A stretch of DNA of 64,000 nt from Elusimicrobiota bacterium (GCA_016196755.1 JACPXC010000038.1:62001-126000); one strand, 5' to 3'; positions 1 through 8,945 are shown, counted from the stretch's first letter. The notes: a model not told the origin generated them from the letters alone. Numbers and translations are program-made.

Positions 1-957
1 CTCGCCTTGGGCGACCGGGGCCGAGACGCCCGGCCCGTACTCGACGCGTCGGACGCCGGGGGCCATCGACAGCGCGGTGAGCTGGCCCGGATGCACGGTC
101 CCGGACAGGACGGCCTTCGCGCGCAGCTTGCCGATGAAGCGCGGCTCGACGGCCGCGTCGACCTCGAAACCGACCCGGCGGCCCAATTCTGCGGCGGACG
201 CGCGCCATTCGCCCGGAGTCTCCTTGATATCGACCTCGACCTCGACGGCTTGGCGGACAGGCAGCGGCTTGGGGAAGGTCGCGCGGGCGGGCAGACCGTC
301 CGTCGCGGCAGGCATTCGCACGCCGGCGTCCTGGCTCAAGATGTGGGATGCGTAATCGCGCTCGCCGAGCTCGCGCGCGGTCGACGGCGAGGCGGCCCGG
401 ACGTCCTGCGACGGGAGCAGCAGCGGGCGGCTGAGGCCCGACCAGAGCGAGTAGCGCTCGGGAGAGACCGCGGCCGGCGCGTCCTTGAGGCCTTCGTCGG
501 CCTCGGCGGCGTCGGCCTCGGCACGCTGGCGCCGTGCGCGTCGCGCCGGAGACTCAGGACCGGGCCAGACCCAGTGCTGGACGCGCTCGTACACGGTCTC
601 GTCGGCTTCCGCCCTGGCAACCGCTGCGGCGGCCTCCGCGCGCGGGGGGTCCTGCTCCGGCAGCGTCATCGGCTTGCCTTCCGGCAGGGGAGGCGGCGTC
701 GTCGCCGGGTCGCCCTTCGGCTCGGGAGTAGGACTCTTAGGGAAGGCCTGCTCGTCGGGGACGCCCACCGCCGGCTGGCCGCCCGCGTGATGCGACGCGG
801 ACTCGCGATAGTCGCCTTCCTCGGGTCCGACGGGGCAGGGCCCGCCGAAGGTCTTGAGCTTGAACCCGCCGCCCGAGGGCTTTTGGCAGGCCGGCGCCGG
901 AGCCGCGGAAACGGTGCCGACCAGCGCGAGACAGGCCATTAGGCCCACTAAAATCAT
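1..957 (-). CDS. secreted proline/alanine-rich protein, 3' end beyond the window
   Basis: I do not recognise this protein. The minus-strand frame is open from an ATG at 957 to the window edge with no stop. The first 20 residues (start MILVGLMACLALVG) form a signal peptide ending near VSAAP. A Pro/Glu-rich linker follows (TPPPLPEGKP, then PEQDPPRAEA), and then an alpha/beta-looking C-terminal part (VEVEVDIKETPGEW). The ATG lies 7 bases after a TATAAT box, so a leaderless transcript is likely. The gene seems to be transcribed separately from the run upstream, which ends 14 bases before it. The plus-strand frame over the same bases lacks protein-like composition. Confidence 0.7.
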   Translation of the reverse strand, partial: MILVGLMACLALVGTVSAAPAPACQKPSGGGFKLKTFGGPCPVGPEEGDYRESASHHAGGQPAVGVPDEQAFPKSPTPEPKGDPATTPPPLPEGKPMTLPEQDPPRAEAAAAVARAEADETVYERVQHWVWPGPESPARRARRQRAEADAAEADEGLKDAPAAVSPERYSLWSGLSRPLLLPSQDVRAASPSTARELGERDYASHILSQDAGVRMPAATDGLPARATFPKPLPVRQAVEVEVDIKETPGEWRASAAELGRRVGFEVDAAVEPRFIGKLRAKAVLSGTVHPGQLTALSMAPGVRRVEYGPGVSAPVAQGE

Positions 958-964
958 AGGTCTG

Positions 965-970
965 ATTATA
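965..970 (-). promoter_or_regulatory. -10 box TATAAT, leaderless start
   Basis: Perfect TATAAT on the minus strand, 7 bases before the ATG at 957. No convincing -35 hexamer is visible at 16-18 bases. The expected transcription start falls on or next to the start codon. Confidence 0.5.
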
Positions 971-2662
971 CTATGGGGCTGCGCGGTTTCGACGACGCTC
1001 CAACCCCAGCCAGAGCAGGACGCCCAGGGCGGAACCCAGCGCCAGGCTGTGGGTCGATCTGAGCAGGCTGGTCTCGAATGGGACGCCGGCGCGAGTCAGA
1101 GAGAGGACCGCCCCTGGGAGTGCCGCCAAGCCGGCGAACAGCCAGGGGCGGGGGTCGGGGGCCGACTCTTCCGCGGTCGTCGGGCGCAGGCTCTCGGCGT
1201 AGAGGCAGAACCCCGCCGTAAGCGCGGGGATCCCGATGAAGATCTCCGGCCAGCGCGCCGGCGCCCACCACCACGACGGCCGCCACGACGCCATCGCGCT
1301 CAGGCCGAAGGCCCAGCGCGCCACCGGCTCGGGCGGCACGATCAGAAACGCCGCCCCGGCGGCCGCCGCGGCCAGGCGCAGGAGCGCGCCGCGCTCGCGG
1401 CGCGCCAGCGCCCGCTGGTCGCCGGGCTCGGCCAGCCAAAGGCCGACGAAGCCCGCGGCGCAGCTCAGTCCGGCCGCGGCGTCCGCCCAGCCCGGGACGC
1501 GCCCCCCGCCGGAGAGGAAGGCCCGGGCTACCGCCCCCGAAAGGCCGACGCAGAGCGCGGTCGCCGCCAGGCCGCCCAAGGCCTCGTGGAGCGGCGCCGC
1601 CTCGGGGAGCAGGCGCGCGCGCACGAGGCGGCGCACCGCGGCCAGTCCCTGCCGCAAAGACCACAGCGCTCCAAGGACGACCACCGCGAAGGCGGCCGCG
1701 GCGCGGGCCGCGCGCTCGAGCGCTCCTTGACGGCGCGGCTCGAAGAGCCGGGACGGCCAGGCCGGGGCCGTGCCTTCCCGGCGCAGGCCGCGCGCAAGCC
1801 CGCGCAGGCCGTCGAACGCGGCCTCGGGAGAGGACTGCGGGTCGAGGCGTATGACGGCCAATCCCGCCCCGCGCCCCGCGACGCGGCGCAGGAACTCGGC
1901 CAGCGGGACGTCGACGGGCACCTCGGCCGTCGTCATCGCGGCGAAGGACGCCGCCACGGCCGCCTCGCCGTCTGGGACGGCGACCGCCAGGCGTCGCGCG
2001 CCCAGCGCCGCGGCAAGCTCGGCCAGGGCCGCAGGGTCGTAGCGCCCCAGAGGCGCGTCGAGCAGTACTCCCGCTGGGACGGAGGACTCGAGCGCCAGAC
2101 GAAGGTCGGAAGAGGCCGCCGCGCGATAGACCGGGGTCAGGCCGGCCGCGGCGGCCGCCGCCGCCAGCCCCGGATCGTAGCCGGCCGAGAAGTCCTCGAG
2201 CGCCGCGCCGGCGGGGAGCTCGAGGACCCGCATCCGGCCGTAGCTCCCGGAGGCCAGGCGCAGGCGCTGAGCCCGGGCGGCGCCCTCGAGGCGGGCCCCG
2301 ACGGCCTCGTCGCGCACGAACAGCGACCCCGACCTCAACGGCGCCTCCGGGGAGGCCACCCCGGTGGCCTTGAGCTTGGCGACCTCCTCCTCGTCGAAGC
2401 GCATGACCTCCTTGGAGGCCAGGAGGACCGTCAGCGCCTCAGGGCGCAGAGCCAGCCCGCTCACGCCTAGCGCCTTGAGCCGCTCGAGGAAGGCGGCTTC
2501 GCGGCAGCCCGCGCGGCGGCACAGGCGCCGGACGTCGGCGGCTTCGACCACGAGGCCCACGGCGCGCTCGCGCACCCGCGCCTCGCGGCGCAGGGCCAGC
2601 GCGGTGAAAAGCGCCAGGGCGACGAGGGCGGCGCGGCCCGCGTTAGCGACGACCAACGACAC
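971..2662 (-). CDS. polytopic membrane protein, DUF5693-like
   Basis: 563 residues. One N-terminal membrane helix (about residues 9-25) precedes a soluble domain of about 300 residues that starts with a VGLVVEAADVRRL segment. That layout recalls DUF5693 proteins, whose extracytoplasmic part resembles a polysaccharide-deacetylase barrel. The last 230 residues hold about eight hydrophobic helices (from AAAAFAVVVLGALWSL to ALGVLLWLGLE). The start is GTG at 2660-2662, inside the last codons of glgA (20-base overlap). It is last in the M50-trpS-scpAB-glgA run. The biochemical role is unknown and the family call is from memory of the architecture only. Confidence 0.6.
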   Translation of the reverse strand: MSLVVANAGRAALVALALFTALALRREARVRERAVGLVVEAADVRRLCRRAGCREAAFLERLKALGVSGLALRPEALTVLLASKEVMRFDEEEVAKLKATGVASPEAPLRSGSLFVRDEAVGARLEGAARAQRLRLASGSYGRMRVLELPAGAALEDFSAGYDPGLAAAAAAAGLTPVYRAAASSDLRLALESSVPAGVLLDAPLGRYDPAALAELAAALGARRLAVAVPDGEAAVAASFAAMTTAEVPVDVPLAEFLRRVAGRGAGLAVIRLDPQSSPEAAFDGLRGLARGLRREGTAPAWPSRLFEPRRQGALERAARAAAAFAVVVLGALWSLRQGLAAVRRLVRARLLPEAAPLHEALGGLAATALCVGLSGAVARAFLSGGGRVPGWADAAAGLSCAAGFVGLWLAEPGDQRALARRERGALLRLAAAAAGAAFLIVPPEPVARWAFGLSAMASWRPSWWWAPARWPEIFIGIPALTAGFCLYAESLRPTTAEESAPDPRPWLFAGLAALPGAVLSLTRAGVPFETSLLRSTHSLALGSALGVLLWLGLERRRNRAAP

Positions 2663-4133
2663 GGACCCCCAGGAGGTCGTAGAGCTCGCGCATGCGGCGC
2701 GCCGCCGGCACCCAGCCCCAATCGAGGCCCATGCAGCCGGCGCGCCGCTTGGACCAGACGCGCGCGTCGGAAAACGCCGCGGCGGCCTCGGCCAGGGCCG
2801 CGGCCACCGACGCGGCGTCGACGCGTTGGGCGAGGAAGCCGTAGGGCGGCACCGTGTCGGCCAGTCCGCCGGTGCGCGTCGCCACCGGGACCGTGCCGTA
2901 GCGCATCGCTATGAGTTGGCCCAGCCCGCAGGGCTCGAACCGGGAGGGCATCAGAAAGGCGTCGCAGGCGGCGTAGATGCGGCGGGCCAAGCCGTCGTCG
3001 AAGCCGCGCGTGACGCGGACGGCGCCGGGATGGCGCGCGGCGAAGGCCTCGGCGGCGCGCTCGAGGGCCGGGTCCCCGGAGCCGAGCAGGACGTATTGGG
3101 CCCCGCGCGCCAACAGGGGCTCGACGGCCGCCAGCGCCAGATCGACGCCCTTCTGCGCGTCGAGCCGCGTGACCGAACCCACCAAGAAGGCGTCCGGCCG
3201 CCGCTCGAGCCCCAAGGCCTCTTGGAGCGCGGCCTTGGCCGCGGCCTTGCCTGGGCCCACCTCGAAGGCCGCCCCCACGGACCCGGAGGCGGCACTTCCT
3301 CGCGATAGCGCTCGGTCGGCCGCCCCGTAGGGCTTGGGCAGGGACTCGTCGCGGGACGGGTCCCAGAGCTCGAGGTCGAGGCCGTTGCGGACCCCATGCA
3401 GGTCGGCGGTGCGCTTGCGCAAGAGGCCGTCCAACCCGCAGCCGAACTCGGCGGTCTGGATCTCCCGGGCGTAGGTCTCGCTGACGGTGGTGATGAGGTC
3501 GGCGTAGACCAGCCCGGCCTTGAGGTAGGAGAGCTTGCCCCAGTATTCCAGGAGCTCCGGCGAGAACTCGGCGGCGGGCAGACCGGTGACGGCCATGGTC
3601 TCTTTGGGAAACACGCCTTGGTAGGCCAAGTTGTGGATGGTGAAGACCGTACGCGCGCGCGCCAGGGCGAGGTCGTCGCGGTAAAGCGTCGAGAGGTAGG
3701 CGGGGATCAGCCCGGTCTGCCAATCGTGGCAGTGCAGGACGTCGGGCGCCAGGCTCAACGCGCGGCAGGCCTCGACGACGGCGCGCGCGAAGAAGGCGAA
3801 GCGCTCGGCGTTGTCGGGGTAGTCCTTTCCATCCTCGCCATAGAGGCCCGGGCGGTCGAAGAAAGCCGGGTAGTCGACGAGGTAGACGTCGACGGCGCCT
3901 TCCCCCGCGCGCAGGACGGCGCACTCGACCGTAGCGCCGCCCAGCGGTACCGGGAGACGCACGGCCTGCCGGGCCGGCCCGAGGGCGCGGCGGGCCGAGC
4001 GGTGGCAGGGGATGAAGAGCGAGGTCTGGACGCCCTGCGCCGCGAGGGCCTTCGGCAGGGCGCCGGCCACGTCGGCCAGGCCGCCGGTCTTGGCGAACGG
4101 GACCGCCTCGGAGGCGGCGTGGACGACCCTCAT
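2643..4133 (-). CDS. glgA: glycogen/starch synthase (GT5), with in-frame repeat insertion
   Basis: 496 residues, full length for bacterial ADP-glucose-type GlgA, which adds glucose to alpha-1,4-glucan. The N-terminus has the KTGGLADV nucleotide-sugar loop (residues 15-22). Further on are HCHDWQTG, TIHNLAYQG and the C-terminal PSRFEPCGLGQL segment with the acceptor-side Glu. Around residues 272-283, between LPKPYGA and GPGKAAAKAAL, it carries an extra DRALSRGSAAS stretch encoded by the 34-bp dispersed repeat. GlgA proteins normally have only a short linker there, so it sits in a tolerant loop. The ATG overlaps the preceding small gene by ATGA. No other glycogen genes are in view. Confidence 0.93.
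   Translation of the reverse strand: MRVVHAASEAVPFAKTGGLADVAGALPKALAAQGVQTSLFIPCHRSARRALGPARQAVRLPVPLGGATVECAVLRAGEGAVDVYLVDYPAFFDRPGLYGEDGKDYPDNAERFAFFARAVVEACRALSLAPDVLHCHDWQTGLIPAYLSTLYRDDLALARARTVFTIHNLAYQGVFPKETMAVTGLPAAEFSPELLEYWGKLSYLKAGLVYADLITTVSETYAREIQTAEFGCGLDGLLRKRTADLHGVRNGLDLELWDPSRDESLPKPYGAADRALSRGSAASGSVGAAFEVGPGKAAAKAALQEALGLERRPDAFLVGSVTRLDAQKGVDLALAAVEPLLARGAQYVLLGSGDPALERAAEAFAARHPGAVRVTRGFDDGLARRIYAACDAFLMPSRFEPCGLGQLIAMRYGTVPVATRTGGLADTVPPYGFLAQRVDAASVAAALAEAAAAFSDARVWSKRRAGCMGLDWGWVPAARRMRELYDLLGVRVVGRR
3285..3318. repeat. 34-bp dispersed in-frame repeat, copy A (in glgA)
   Basis: Sequence ggaggcggcacttcctcgcg followed by atagcgctcggtcg. It is identical to the reverse complement of copy C (22936-22969) and differs from copy B (18930-18963) at two positions. 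In the glgA frame it encodes DRALSRGSAAS. See the finding on this element. Confidence 0.9.
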
Positions 4134-4357
4134 TCGAGGCCTTGTGGGATGCTGTCGACGCGGCGCGTGTCGCCGGGGAGGTCCGGAGGAGGAGGCAGGG
4201 TCGGCGGCGCCGCGACCGGGGCGGCGGGCGTGGGAGCGGGCGCCGAGGCCGCCTCGGCGGCGAGCCGCCTGGCCTCGGCACGGCGGGAGCGGCCCCAGAA
4301 GAAGCCCGCGGCGCCGGCCGCGAGGACGAAGACCAGGCCCCAGGCGGCCTGCCTCAT
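4130..4357 (-). CDS. small single-pass membrane protein with proline-rich tail
   Basis: 75 residues: one N-terminal helix (AAWGLVFVLAAGAAGFFWG), a basic Arg-rich stretch, then a Pro/Ala-rich tail (PPTLPPPPDLPGD). It begins 1 base after the scpB stop and overlaps glgA by ATGA, so it is translated within the operon. The family is not recognised. The order predicts an inner-membrane anchor with the tail on either face. Confidence 0.6.
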   Translation of the reverse strand: MRQAAWGLVFVLAAGAAGFFWGRSRRAEARRLAAEAASAPAPTPAAPVAAPPTLPPPPDLPGDTRRVDSIPQGLE

Positions 4358-4358
4358 C

Positions 4359-5051
4359 TCACGCCTCTTCGGACTTCCCTTCGGTCTCGGCCGCCGCTTC
4401 CGCTTCGGCCGGCTCCGACTCGACGGCGACGATCTCCTGCTCCGCGGGGGCTTCCACGGCGACCGTCACCGGCTCGCCGTCGACCGGGTCGACCTCGGTG
4501 AGGGCGGCTTTCTCGGCCTCGGTGGGCTCGGAGGGCTTGAAGGTGTCGATGGGCGGCAGGTCGGCGATCGAGCGCAGGCCGAAATGGCGCAGGAATTCGG
4601 GGGTCGTACCGTAGAGCAAGGGCCGGCCGACGGTCTCGCGGCGGCCGACGACCTTGAGCAGGGCCTTCTCGAGCAGGGTCTCGAGCGCGGCGATGACCTC
4701 GACGCCGCGGATCTCCTCGATCTCGGCGCGGGTCAGCGGCTGGCGGTAGCCGACGATGGCCAGGGTCTCGAGCGCCGCGGTGGAGAGCCGCATCGTCATG
4801 CGTTCCTTGTAGAGGTTGCGCACGTAGGGGGCGAACTCGGGCTTGGTGGCCATCTGGAAGCCCTCGGCGATCTCGATGACGCGCACCGGTCCGCCGCGCT
4901 CATCGTAGTCCTTCTGCACCTCGGCCACGACCGCGGCCACGGCGTCCTTGTCCTTGCGGCCGAGCGCCGCCGCGATCTTGGCGGCGTCGAGCGGCTGGTC
5001 GCTGATGAACAGCAAGGTCTCGACGGCCTGCTTGAGCTCAGGGGCGTCCAT
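4359..5051 (-). CDS. scpB: segregation and condensation protein B
   Basis: 230 residues from the ATG at 5051 (MDAPELKQAVETLLFISDQP). That start is chosen over an in-frame ATG 30 bases upstream because it matches the family N-terminus. Two winged-helix domains are present, with YRQPLTRAEIEEIRGV and KVVGRRETVGRPLLYGTT typical of ScpB. The C-terminus is an extra acidic Glu/Ala-rich tail. ScpB dimers bind the kleisin ScpA in the SMC chromosome-segregation complex. The start overlaps the end of scpA by 14 bases. Confidence 0.93.
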   Translation of the reverse strand: MDAPELKQAVETLLFISDQPLDAAKIAAALGRKDKDAVAAVVAEVQKDYDERGGPVRVIEIAEGFQMATKPEFAPYVRNLYKERMTMRLSTAALETLAIVGYRQPLTRAEIEEIRGVEVIAALETLLEKALLKVVGRRETVGRPLLYGTTPEFLRHFGLRSIADLPPIDTFKPSEPTEAEKAALTEVDPVDGEPVTVAVEAPAEQEIVAVESEPAEAEAAAETEGKSEEA

Positions 5052-5934
5052 CGTTGTTCTCCTCGGGCTCTTGCACCGCATCCGGCGCGGCGGCGAGCCA
5101 CGACTCGCGGTCCAGGGCCGGTCCGCCCTCGGGGAGCTCCGGGTCCGGCTCGGGCTCCTCCTTCAGCTGGACAGGCGAGGGCGTCGGCAGCTCCTCGGAC
5201 GGCCAGATGGCCGTGACGATCTCGGGGGGCGTCTCCTTCTTATAGATCAGGATCTCGGCGAAAGGGCCTTCCTGGCGGCCGAACACGCGCTGGAGCTTGA
5301 TGAGCTCGAGCAGGGCCAGGAAGCAGGCGATGATGGCCTTGCGGCGCCGCTCGCCCACGAAGATCTCGCGCAGCGTCACGTAGGGCTTCTCGGCGAGCAT
5401 GGCGAGGATCTTGTCCATCTTGTGCTCGATGGGGTATTCCTCGCCGGTGACCACGCGGCCCTCGGCCTCGGCGCGGTCGAGCACGTCGCGCACGGTGGCC
5501 AGGAGGTCGAATATCCGGATGTTGAGCGCCTTATCGCGCTCGGCGAAGGTCGGCGCGCCGCGGTAGAACACGTCCGACCACTCGTCGGCGCGCTTCTGGA
5601 GGAAGCCCGCGGCCTCCTTGAACTTCTGGTACTCCTGAAGCTTGTTGACCAGCTCGAGCCGCGGGTCGGGGCCCTCGAAGCCGGTCCCCTCCTCCTGGGA
5701 GGGCAGGAGGGCCCGGGCCTTGATCTGCATGAGGGTGGCGGCCATGACGAGGAAGTCCCCGGCCACGTCGAGGTTGAGCTCCTTCATCAAGTCCAGGTAG
5801 GAGAGGTACTCCGAGGTGATCTTGGAGACCGGGACGTTCTGGATGTCGAGGTCGTTTTTTCGGATGAGGTAGAGCAGGAGGTCGAGGGGGCCCTCGAACA
5901 TCTCCAGGTGGACTTCGTAGGTTTTGGCGTTCAT
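5038..5934 (-). CDS. scpA: segregation and condensation protein A (kleisin)
   Basis: 298 residues beginning MNAKTYEVHLEMFEGPLDLL, the canonical ScpA start. MAATLMQIKARALLP follows, and a C-terminal winged helix (YVTLREIFVGE) binds the SMC head. The ATG overlaps the trpS stop by ATGA. ScpA bridges SMC heads together with ScpB, encoded next. No smc gene is in the window. Confidence 0.94.
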   Translation of the reverse strand: MNAKTYEVHLEMFEGPLDLLLYLIRKNDLDIQNVPVSKITSEYLSYLDLMKELNLDVAGDFLVMAATLMQIKARALLPSQEEGTGFEGPDPRLELVNKLQEYQKFKEAAGFLQKRADEWSDVFYRGAPTFAERDKALNIRIFDLLATVRDVLDRAEAEGRVVTGEEYPIEHKMDKILAMLAEKPYVTLREIFVGERRRKAIIACFLALLELIKLQRVFGRQEGPFAEILIYKKETPPEIVTAIWPSEELPTPSPVQLKEEPEPDPELPEGGPALDRESWLAAAPDAVQEPEENNDGRP

Positions 5935-7010
5935 CGCAGGTTCATGGCCTTGCGGACCTTGGCCATGGTCTCCTCGGCGGCTTGGCGGGCCTTGGCGCCT
6001 CCCGCGGTGATGATCTCCTCGATGGCCGAGTCCGTGAAGGGCTCGCGCTTCTCGCGGAACTCGGCGAAGGGCTTCTCCATCGAGGCCAGGAGGTCCTTCT
6101 TGCAGGCCACGCAGCCCAGCGCACCGGCCTTGCACTCGACCTCGCGGCGGTCGGCGTAGTCGGAGTAGAGCCGGTGCATCGCGAACACGACGCAGCCCTC
6201 GGGATGGCCGGGGTCCTTGGCGCGCACCTTCAGGGGGTCGGTGTACATCGACATGACCTTGGGGCTCAGCGTGTCGGCCGTCTCGTAGAGGTCGACGGCG
6301 TTGCCGTAGGACTTGGACATCTTGCGGCTGTCGGTGCCGGGGACCTTGGCCTGGGGGGTGACGGTGCCCTGGGGCTCGACTAAGACCTGGCCGTAGATGC
6401 CGTTGAAGCGGCGCACGATCTCGCGCGAGATCTCGACGTGCGGCAGCTGATCCTGGCCGACCGGCACCTTGTCGGCGCCGTAGAGCACGATGTCGGCCGT
6501 CTGCAGGACCGGATAGCCCAGAAAGCCGTGGGTGCGCAGCTCGAGACGCACGGCGTCGGACTCCGGCTCGACGGCTTCGAGCTTGGCCCCGGAGAGCGCC
6601 TCGCGGCGGTCCTTGGAGAGCATCCCGCTCTCCTCGACGGCCTTGGCGAGCTTGGTCTTGCCGAGCTCCTGGAGCTGCTCCTTGTACGTCGGGTTGTTCT
6701 CGAGCCAGGAGATCGGCGTGATCATCGACAAGAGCAGCGTCAGCTCGGCGTGCTGGGGGACGTCGGACTGCCGGAAGACGACGCAGCGCTCGGGGTCGAG
6801 GCCGGCGGCCAGCCAGTCGCGCACCATCTCGCGCGTGTTCTCGCGCAGGCGGACGGTCTCCTCGTAGCCGGTGGTCAGCATGTGGAAGTCGGCCGCCATG
6901 AAGTAGCAGCGCTCCTGGGACTGGAGCTCGACCCAGCGGCGCAGGGCGCCCCAGTAGTTGCCGATGTGCAGGCGGCCCGTGGGGCGCATCCCCGACATGA
7001 CGACGCTCAT
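5931..7010 (-). CDS. trpS: tryptophanyl-tRNA synthetase
   Basis: 359 residues, normal for class I bacterial TrpRS. It charges tRNA-Trp. The signatures are HIGN (in RLHIGNYWGAL, near residue 15) and KMSKS (in DSRKMSKSYGN). VGQDQLPHVE is the usual substrate-binding segment. A CKAGALGCVACKK region near the C-terminus is typical of many TrpRS. The ATG overlaps the upstream M50 gene by ATGA. Confidence 0.96.
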   Translation of the reverse strand: MSVVMSGMRPTGRLHIGNYWGALRRWVELQSQERCYFMAADFHMLTTGYEETVRLRENTREMVRDWLAAGLDPERCVVFRQSDVPQHAELTLLLSMITPISWLENNPTYKEQLQELGKTKLAKAVEESGMLSKDRREALSGAKLEAVEPESDAVRLELRTHGFLGYPVLQTADIVLYGADKVPVGQDQLPHVEISREIVRRFNGIYGQVLVEPQGTVTPQAKVPGTDSRKMSKSYGNAVDLYETADTLSPKVMSMYTDPLKVRAKDPGHPEGCVVFAMHRLYSDYADRREVECKAGALGCVACKKDLLASMEKPFAEFREKREPFTDSAIEEIITAGGAKARQAAEETMAKVRKAMNLR

Positions 7011-7651
7011 CCGATGATCCCCACCTTGACCCAGAGCGCCAGGACGAGCTTCATGGGCAGGAGCACGACGTACTTGATCGCCGGCGTGAACAGGAGGACG
7101 GCGAGCAGGGCCAGGCTGACCTTGGGGTTGCCGGCCAGGCGCCGATACGCCTCGCGGGCCTTCTCAGGGAGCAGGCCGGCCAGCACCTTGCTGCCGTCGA
7201 GCGGATGGACGGGCACCAGGTTGAAGAAGGCCAAAAACAGGTTCATCGTCATCGCAAATAGCAGGGCCTCGAGGACGGTCGCCTGGTAGGCGGGGGCGAA
7301 GAGGCCCGCGCTGTTGACGAGCTTGTAGGCCACGGCGGCCAGGAAGGCCAGCAGGACGTTGGAGACCGGCCCGACGGCCGCCACCAGCATCTCGTCTAAG
7401 CGCGGCCGCTTCATGAGCGAGGGGTCGATCGGCACCGGCTTGGCGAAGGCGAAGACCGGGACGTTCGAGAACAGGCAGACCAGCGGCAGCACGAGGGTTC
7501 CGAAGGGGTCGACGTGCGGGAAGGGGTTGAGGGTCAGGCGGCCCGCCTTCTCGGCGGTGTCGTCGCCGCGCTCATAGGCGGCCACCCCGTGGCAGAACTC
7601 ATGGATCACCACGGAAAAGAACAGGATCGGAAGCTGGATGACCCACTCCAT
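7007..7651 (-). CDS. M50 (site-2 protease type) membrane metallopeptidase
   Basis: 214 residues, all membrane helices. Zinc ligands are in HEFCH (residues 17-21, first helix) and the NLVPVHPLDGSK motif near residue 145, the second M50 signature. Small rhomboid-like M50B proteins of this size cleave within membranes; the substrate is unknown. It heads the operon with trpS and scpAB, a linkage also seen in other phyla. A TACAAT box lies 10 bases before the ATG, so the leader would be only a few bases. Confidence 0.88.
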   Translation of the reverse strand: MEWVIQLPILFFSVVIHEFCHGVAAYERGDDTAEKAGRLTLNPFPHVDPFGTLVLPLVCLFSNVPVFAFAKPVPIDPSLMKRPRLDEMLVAAVGPVSNVLLAFLAAVAYKLVNSAGLFAPAYQATVLEALLFAMTMNLFLAFFNLVPVHPLDGSKVLAGLLPEKAREAYRRLAGNPKVSLALLAVLLFTPAIKYVVLLPMKLVLALWVKVGIIG

Positions 7652-7803
7652 TTCGACGAGGATTGTATCAAACTATCGTCGGAGAGCACCGGGCGCGGCG
7701 GAGCTTTCCGTGGAGGCGGCTGCCTACCAGAATTCTTTACGCGCAAACCATACCCTGTCCGGCCGGCGCGTGGTAGTCTGGGCTTAACCAGGAGGACACC
7801 CCC
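7652..7803. other. divergent intergenic region
   Basis: 152 bases between divergent genes. It holds TACAAT (7662-7667, minus strand) for the M50 operon. Towards the plus strand there is an AGGAGG ribosome-binding site 8 bases before the ATG at 7804. A TAGTCT-like -10 near 7774 is weak. Nothing else is seen. Confidence 0.4.
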
Positions 7804-8172
7804 ATGCAGAAGACCATGGAGAAGCTGCAGGTTAAGACGTTCTCAAGGCCCGACGAGGTCCGCGAGTTCGAGAACGGCCAGCTCGAGCTGGTGAAGGTGA
7901 ACGGCTCGGTGATCGGCAGGGCCACGCTCCAGCCCGGCTGGAAATGGTCGGAGCACGTGAAGCCCATCGCCAATACCAAGCTCTGCGAGGCCCCGCACTT
8001 CCAGTATCAGGTGTCGGGCGTGCTCAAGTGGATCCTCGAAGACGGGAGCGAGGTCCTCACCAACGCGGGGACGGTGGTCAAGGCCGCCGCCGGCCATGAC
8101 GCGGAGGTGGTGGGCGACGAGCCGGTGGTCGTCGTCGACTTCCAGGGCATGATCGAGTACGCGAAGCGCTAG
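7804..8172 (+). CDS. cupin-domain protein
   Basis: 122 residues. The double-stranded beta-helix pattern is visible: LQPGWKWSEHVKP (first cupin motif, one His), HFQYQVSGVLKW, and a second half with AAGHDAEVVGDEPVVVVDF. Small single-domain cupins bind metals or small ligands, and the substrate cannot be read here. It is one of few genes in the window with a strong AGGAGG ribosome-binding site, so it has a real leader. It is monocistronic or followed at 42 bases by a gene with its own promoter. Confidence 0.8.
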   Translation: MQKTMEKLQVKTFSRPDEVREFENGQLELVKVNGSVIGRATLQPGWKWSEHVKPIANTKLCEAPHFQYQVSGVLKWILEDGSEVLTNAGTVVKAAAGHDAEVVGDEPVVVVDFQGMIEYAKR

Positions 8173-8174
8173 CG

Positions 8175-8203
8175 TTGTCGGGGGCCGGGAATCCGACTAA
8201 ACT
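8175..8203 (+). promoter_or_regulatory. sigma70-type promoter for the 8214 gene
   Basis: TTGTCG (8175-8180), 17 bases, TAAACT (8198-8203). The start codon is 10 bases further, giving a leader of about 3-4 bases. The same -35 hexamer and spacing precede the tmRNA gene. Confidence 0.6.
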
Positions 8204-8213
8204 CATAACACCT

Positions 8214-8945
8214 ATGGACGCGCCCCCCGACAGCTGGTTTCAGGAGCTCTCGATCAAGTTCTTCGACGGGACCGTCCAGGTCCTCCATATCGAGCGCCGC
8301 GAGACGGGCACGCACGTCCCCAGGTCGCGGGAGAAGCCGGCGCCGTGGGTGATGCTGGCGTTCAATAAGTGCTCCAGCTGCACGCTGCCGGAGGGCATCC
8401 GCTGCTGTCCAGCGGCCCAGTCCCTGCAGGGGACGATGGGCAAGCTCCGTCAGCGAACCTCCGTCGAGCGGGTAAGGGCCACGGCCGTCGACGGAGAGGG
8501 GCGTTCGGAGTCGGTCGAGTCGGACCTGCAGGGCGTCGGCGCGACCTTGGTCCGCTTCGCGGTCTTCGAGACCGCCTGCCCCGTGGGCTACCGGCTCAAG
8601 CCCTACGTCGCCGGCCTTCCGGCCTTCGCCGGCTCGCTCGACCTCATGCGCCACGTGACGCGCAGGATCCTCGAGAAGCACGGCGGCTCGGTCGAGACGG
8701 CGCGCCAGGAGCTGGCCGAGACCCTCGGGCCGCTCCAGGAGGTCTACATCCGCCTCGTGGAGCGCATCCGCGGAGCGCCGGAGGCGGAGGGCCCGGCCGG
8801 CGGGGGTACGCCCTTCAACGACGCGGTGCCGAACTCGATCGTCGTGGCCGACGCCATCGCCAAGCGCTTCGCGATGAAGGCCGACCAGCTCTTCGCCGAG
8901 GTCTCCAGCGAGCTGGGTTGGATAGACCGGAAGCGTCCGGGCTAG
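8214..8945 (+). CDS. Cys-motif protein of unknown function, DUF6901-like
   Basis: 243 residues from the ATG at 8214. The N-terminus (SIKFFDGTVQVLHIE, then WVMLAFNKCSSCTLPEGIRCC) has a beta-rich start followed by a Cys-X2-Cys...Cys-Cys cluster, likely metal-binding. The middle ends in a CPVGYRLKPYV segment and the rest is helical. This order recalls DUF6901 proteins, but the assignment is uncertain. No signal peptide or membrane segment. It stands alone with its own promoter, so context gives no role. Confidence 0.6.
   Translation: MDAPPDSWFQELSIKFFDGTVQVLHIERRETGTHVPRSREKPAPWVMLAFNKCSSCTLPEGIRCCPAAQSLQGTMGKLRQRTSVERVRATAVDGEGRSESVESDLQGVGATLVRFAVFETACPVGYRLKPYVAGLPAFAGSLDLMRHVTRRILEKHGGSVETARQELAETLGPLQEVYIRLVERIRGAPEAEGPAGGGTPFNDAVPNSIVVADAIAKRFAMKADQLFAEVSSELGWIDRKRPG

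Noticed and set aside
854-2470. Long plus-strand open frame (538 codons) over the DUF5693-like gene
   Set aside because: Arg/Gly/Ala-rich shadow of a GC-rich gene on the other strand; no domains or start signals. The same applies to long frames at 3396-5216, 13214-15151, 40766-42493, 55681-57768 and 59028-61502 (plus).
2643-4133. Glycogen metabolism operon
   Set aside because: Only glgA is present; its neighbours are chromosome-segregation and membrane genes.
5052-5081. Earlier ATG for scpB at 5081
   Set aside because: It would add ten residues not found in the family; ATG 5051 gives the canonical N-terminus.
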